DNA from: Aquibacillus sediminis
GTDB taxonomy: Bacteria; Bacillota; Bacilli; Bacillales; Amphibacillaceae
NCBI RefSeq assembly: GCF_005870085.1
Contig: NZ_SZNM01000004.1
Span: 248,001-312,000 of the forward strand
Direction: 5' to 3'
Length of the DNA stretch: 64,000 nucleotides
Shown here: piece after piece, positions 61,752 to 64,000 of the stretch
Layout of the letters: each line of letters starts with the position of its first letter
How positions within the stretch are numbered: the first letter of the stretch is position 1
Made by a program: the position numbers and the translations under genes
Notes under the pieces: model-generated
Seen by the model: only the letters and a program-made list of their open reading frames with translations
What the model was told of the DNA's origin: nothing
Databases searched by the model: none

Positions 61752-64000
61752 TTAATTTAAAGCAAAATCTTCTGATGCACTTAGTTTTGCGAGTGCTATA
61801 TTTGCGACTGCTAATTGTGCATAGGTTACTTCATCTTGTGGTAAAAATTTATTGTCCATATCTCGGTTAAGCAACCCAAGTGAATCGGCTAAGACAACAT
61901 ACCCTCTATTTATGTCACTTATTTCATCTGCGTCAGCAAAATCATACTTAAAAATGTCGTGTCTGTCTGCAACTGGATTAAGATTTAGTGCACGAATATG
62001 CCAAAAGGCTAGAGTTTCGCGAGTTAAAGGTTCATCAACATCGAATGTGGGACTTTGGTCATCTAAAATCCCTGTATCCACCGAACGTTTAATAATATCG
62101 TATAATGGATGGTTTTGATCAATATTGGTGAACGGGCTATTCTCCTCTTCATTTTGATATGGATCCTGATAGATTCGAGTCAGTGATTTAGATAAAATCT
62201 CAAGCGCTTCCCCTTTTGTTACTGCCTGGTTAGGATCGAATGATGCTAAATCCTCTACCTCGATGATATTATTTTTGATCATAAATTGAAGTTCTTCTTC
62301 TGCCCAAGGATGGCCTAATGTGATGTCTTCATATTCACTTCCTTGTTGATTTGGATTACTGTTTTGCCACTCTTCAGTAACGGCATTAAAAAAGGATGAT
62401 TGATTATGACCGTCTCTGAGATAGCTCAATTTATATTGCAAGCTGTTGTTATCCTTATCTGTATTTGCAGCATAGTAGAGTTCTAAGTCTAAATGTTCTT
62501 TGAATGCTTCTAGTGCTTTATCTTTACGAACGACATTTTCTGGATTAGGCCATTCGTCAATCTCACTACGATTGATCAATAATGATACTAATCTTCCATC
62601 CTGTTTGGAAACACCAACTCGAATAGTATCTCCTTCCACAATCAAACCATTTTTCACACGGGGGAAAGAAAAATAATAGTTGGAATCATTGTGCTGGTAT
62701 GTTTCCTTATTTGATGCTATTGGATAGGCGTACTCATCAAGATTTGTGTATGCATACTGTTCTAAATAGTTGATCGCTTTATCTAATGCTTGTTCTTGTG
62801 TCACATTTATCTCGACTTCCTCATTCGGATTATAGTTACCATCTGCCGAGAATCGAATAAGTTCGCCAGTTGCTTGTTTGATTTGGACCGTTGAACCATG
62901 ACCGCTATTACCGGTTTGGTACATGTATCTTATGTCGTACGTTTTTTCCCCATTTGCTGTTTCATTCTCCATCACACCTTCAATGTGCAACGTGGTCCCT
63001 TCTTCTTGTGGTTCCAGTAATTGTTTGGCTATTGTTTTTGCTTCATCTCGCGTCACAGACGTTTTTGCTTTCGTTGAAGTAGCTAATTGTGTTAGTTTTT
63101 GATCATGATCGGGGATTTCATCCGTATATTCTCCATTTATGAAATAACTTCCATCTTTTGCTGATATACCTTGGATGATCGGTGTTTCACGATAAGTTAA
63201 ATGGGCAGTTGTTTTCATTGTTTGGTGGTCACGTCTGATCAAATAGCGTAGTTCAAGATCGAGCTCATCTTGTAATGTATTCAAAATGACATCTTTTGAT
63301 TTTAACCCAGTGGTATCTTCAAATGTTGCTTCCTTGTTTTGGAAAGGTCCGTTATATTGTATCACTTCTCCGTTAGATAACACATTAATGGACACAGACT
63401 GATTCTGTACCGGAATATCATCTTTCAATTTATTGAACGTAAACCGATATTCAATTGGTTCCGTAAGTGGCGAATTCATGTTTGTGTAGCTGTGGTACAT
63501 TTCGTTGTTTAGTCGATAGTTTTCGTTTGGATTAATTTGTTTCATAAAGTCTCTAGCAATCTCTTCCGCTTTTTGTTCAGAAACTTTAGGTGGGAAGAGT
63601 GCTTCTGATGGGTCTTCTACATCAAAATAAAATTGTGATAGTTCCAGTTCTTCCCCAGTAAACTCAAAGCTTGCATGCCTTGGTTGATTTGTTGCGGTTT
63701 GCTCAAAAAATGATACTCGATAGCTTTTCACATCGTTATCTTCAGTGCGATTAGGTGTGAATTCTAACTGAAAATCTTGTTCATTTGCTGAAGCGAATTT
63801 CTCTGGAAACAGATTTTTTATTTTTGTGATAAGTTGATCCAACGATATTCCTTGTTCCCCTACTACCGTTGAAGCTGAAGAACTATGTGAATCTACTGTT
63901 TGTTCTGATGTAATCGTAGTTGTTATCGAACTGCTGTCTTGTCCATGTACCATTGGTGGAATTGCACCAAGCAATAGTAATGACGAAACTGTCATGACAC
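61752..64000 (-). CDS. YcdB/YcdC-repeat surface protein with SLH domains, 5' end cut
   Basis: At least 747 residues. The N-terminus at the window edge is the tail of a signal peptide (SSLLLLGAIPPMVHGQ), so the true start probably lies outside. Two to three long repeats of the YcdB type follow, marked by SEQKAEEIARDFMKQINP, TRDEAKTIAKQLLEP and TQEQALDKAINYLEQY. The C-terminal 170 residues hold three S-layer-homology domains (GHPWAEEELQFMIKNN, HPLYDIIKRSVDTGIL, FADADEISDINRGYVVLADS) that bind wall polysaccharide. Secreted and wall-anchored; function unknown. Confidence 0.85.
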   Translation of the reverse strand, partial: VMTVSSLLLLGAIPPMVHGQDSSSITTTITSEQTVDSHSSSASTVVGEQGISLDQLITKIKNLFPEKFASANEQDFQLEFTPNRTEDNDVKSYRVSFFEQTATNQPRHASFEFTGEELELSQFYFDVEDPSEALFPPKVSEQKAEEIARDFMKQINPNENYRLNNEMYHSYTNMNSPLTEPIEYRFTFNKLKDDIPVQNQSVSINVLSNGEVIQYNGPFQNKEATFEDTTGLKSKDVILNTLQDELDLELRYLIRRDHQTMKTTAHLTYRETPIIQGISAKDGSYFINGEYTDEIPDHDQKLTQLATSTKAKTSVTRDEAKTIAKQLLEPQEEGTTLHIEGVMENETANGEKTYDIRYMYQTGNSGHGSTVQIKQATGELIRFSADGNYNPNEEVEINVTQEQALDKAINYLEQYAYTNLDEYAYPIASNKETYQHNDSNYYFSFPRVKNGLIVEGDTIRVGVSKQDGRLVSLLINRSEIDEWPNPENVVRKDKALEAFKEHLDLELYYAANTDKDNNSLQYKLSYLRDGHNQSSFFNAVTEEWQNSNPNQQGSEYEDITLGHPWAEEELQFMIKNNIIEVEDLASFDPNQAVTKGEALEILSKSLTRIYQDPYQNEEENSPFTNIDQNHPLYDIIKRSVDTGILDDQSPTFDVDEPLTRETLAFWHIRALNLNPVADRHDIFKYDFADADEISDINRGYVVLADSLGLLNRDMDNKFLPQDEVTYAQLAVANIALAKLSASEDFALN

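Overview
The window is AT-rich Firmicutes DNA from a spore-forming member of the Bacillaceae. The evidence is gene order: asnS-dnaD-nth-ypoC-(ponA-recU)-yppC-sspM-yppE-cotD-ypsA-gpsB-rnpB-ypsC-ypwA-bpsAB follows the Bacillus subtilis chromosome closely. cotD and sspM imply spores. The protein sequences diverge enough from B. subtilis that a halotolerant relative (Gracilibacillus, Oceanobacillus or Virgibacillus type) is my inference; the genus cannot be fixed from this window.

Layout. (1) 1-15.3 kb is the conserved core: translation (asnS), replication and repair (dnaD, nth, recU), wall synthesis and division (ponA, gpsB), spore proteins (sspM, cotD), RNase P RNA, an rRNA methyltransferase, an M32 carboxypeptidase and the BpsA/BpsB alkylpyrone pair. 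(2) 15.5-33 kb is mixed housekeeping: an RNase H-like protein, a cold-shock protein with a long leader, an NlpC/P60 hydrolase, an anthrax-lethal-factor-like metalloprotease, thyA-dfrA, tatA-tatA-tatC, msrAB, a TerC protein, a radical SAM/SPASM enzyme, a DUF2243 pair, a LysM-M14 endopeptidase, a ferredoxin and acylphosphatase. (3) 32.1-34.3 kb holds the two U32 proteins of tRNA hydroxylation (trhP1/trhP2, yrrN/yrrO). (4) 34.4-43.1 kb is an accessory zone of small membrane proteins mixed with broken genes, including a PlcR-like HTH-TPR regulator and a signal peptidase I. (5) 43.2-48.6 kb holds brnQ, a Rieske-tailed FAD oxidoreductase with an alpha/beta hydrolase, and a GT4 glycosyltransferase. 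(6) 48.7-57.3 kb is a second decayed zone around an intact LysM-SleB hydrolase, a TPR protein and a CtaG-like membrane protein. (7) 57.3-64 kb holds a purine riboswitch with a pbuG-like permease, a tyrosine recombinase, a cytoplasmic GH43 arabinanase and an SLH-anchored YcdB-type surface protein cut by the window end.

Beyond the genes, the main signals are a family of intergenic palindromic elements bounded by terminal inverted repeats (7.1, 21.9 and a relic at 26.8 kb), a structured block at 47.16-47.33 kb resembling an IS200/IS605 end, and a 34-bp inverted repeat beside the recombinase gene. Five genes in the accessory zones carry single-base frameshifts while every core gene is intact, which points to real decay rather than poor sequence. 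I found no CRISPR array, tRNA, rRNA, intact transposase or prophage. No complete undescribed system can be demonstrated. The best candidates for novelty are the small-membrane-protein zone, the inverted-repeat elements and the metalloprotease upstream of thyA.
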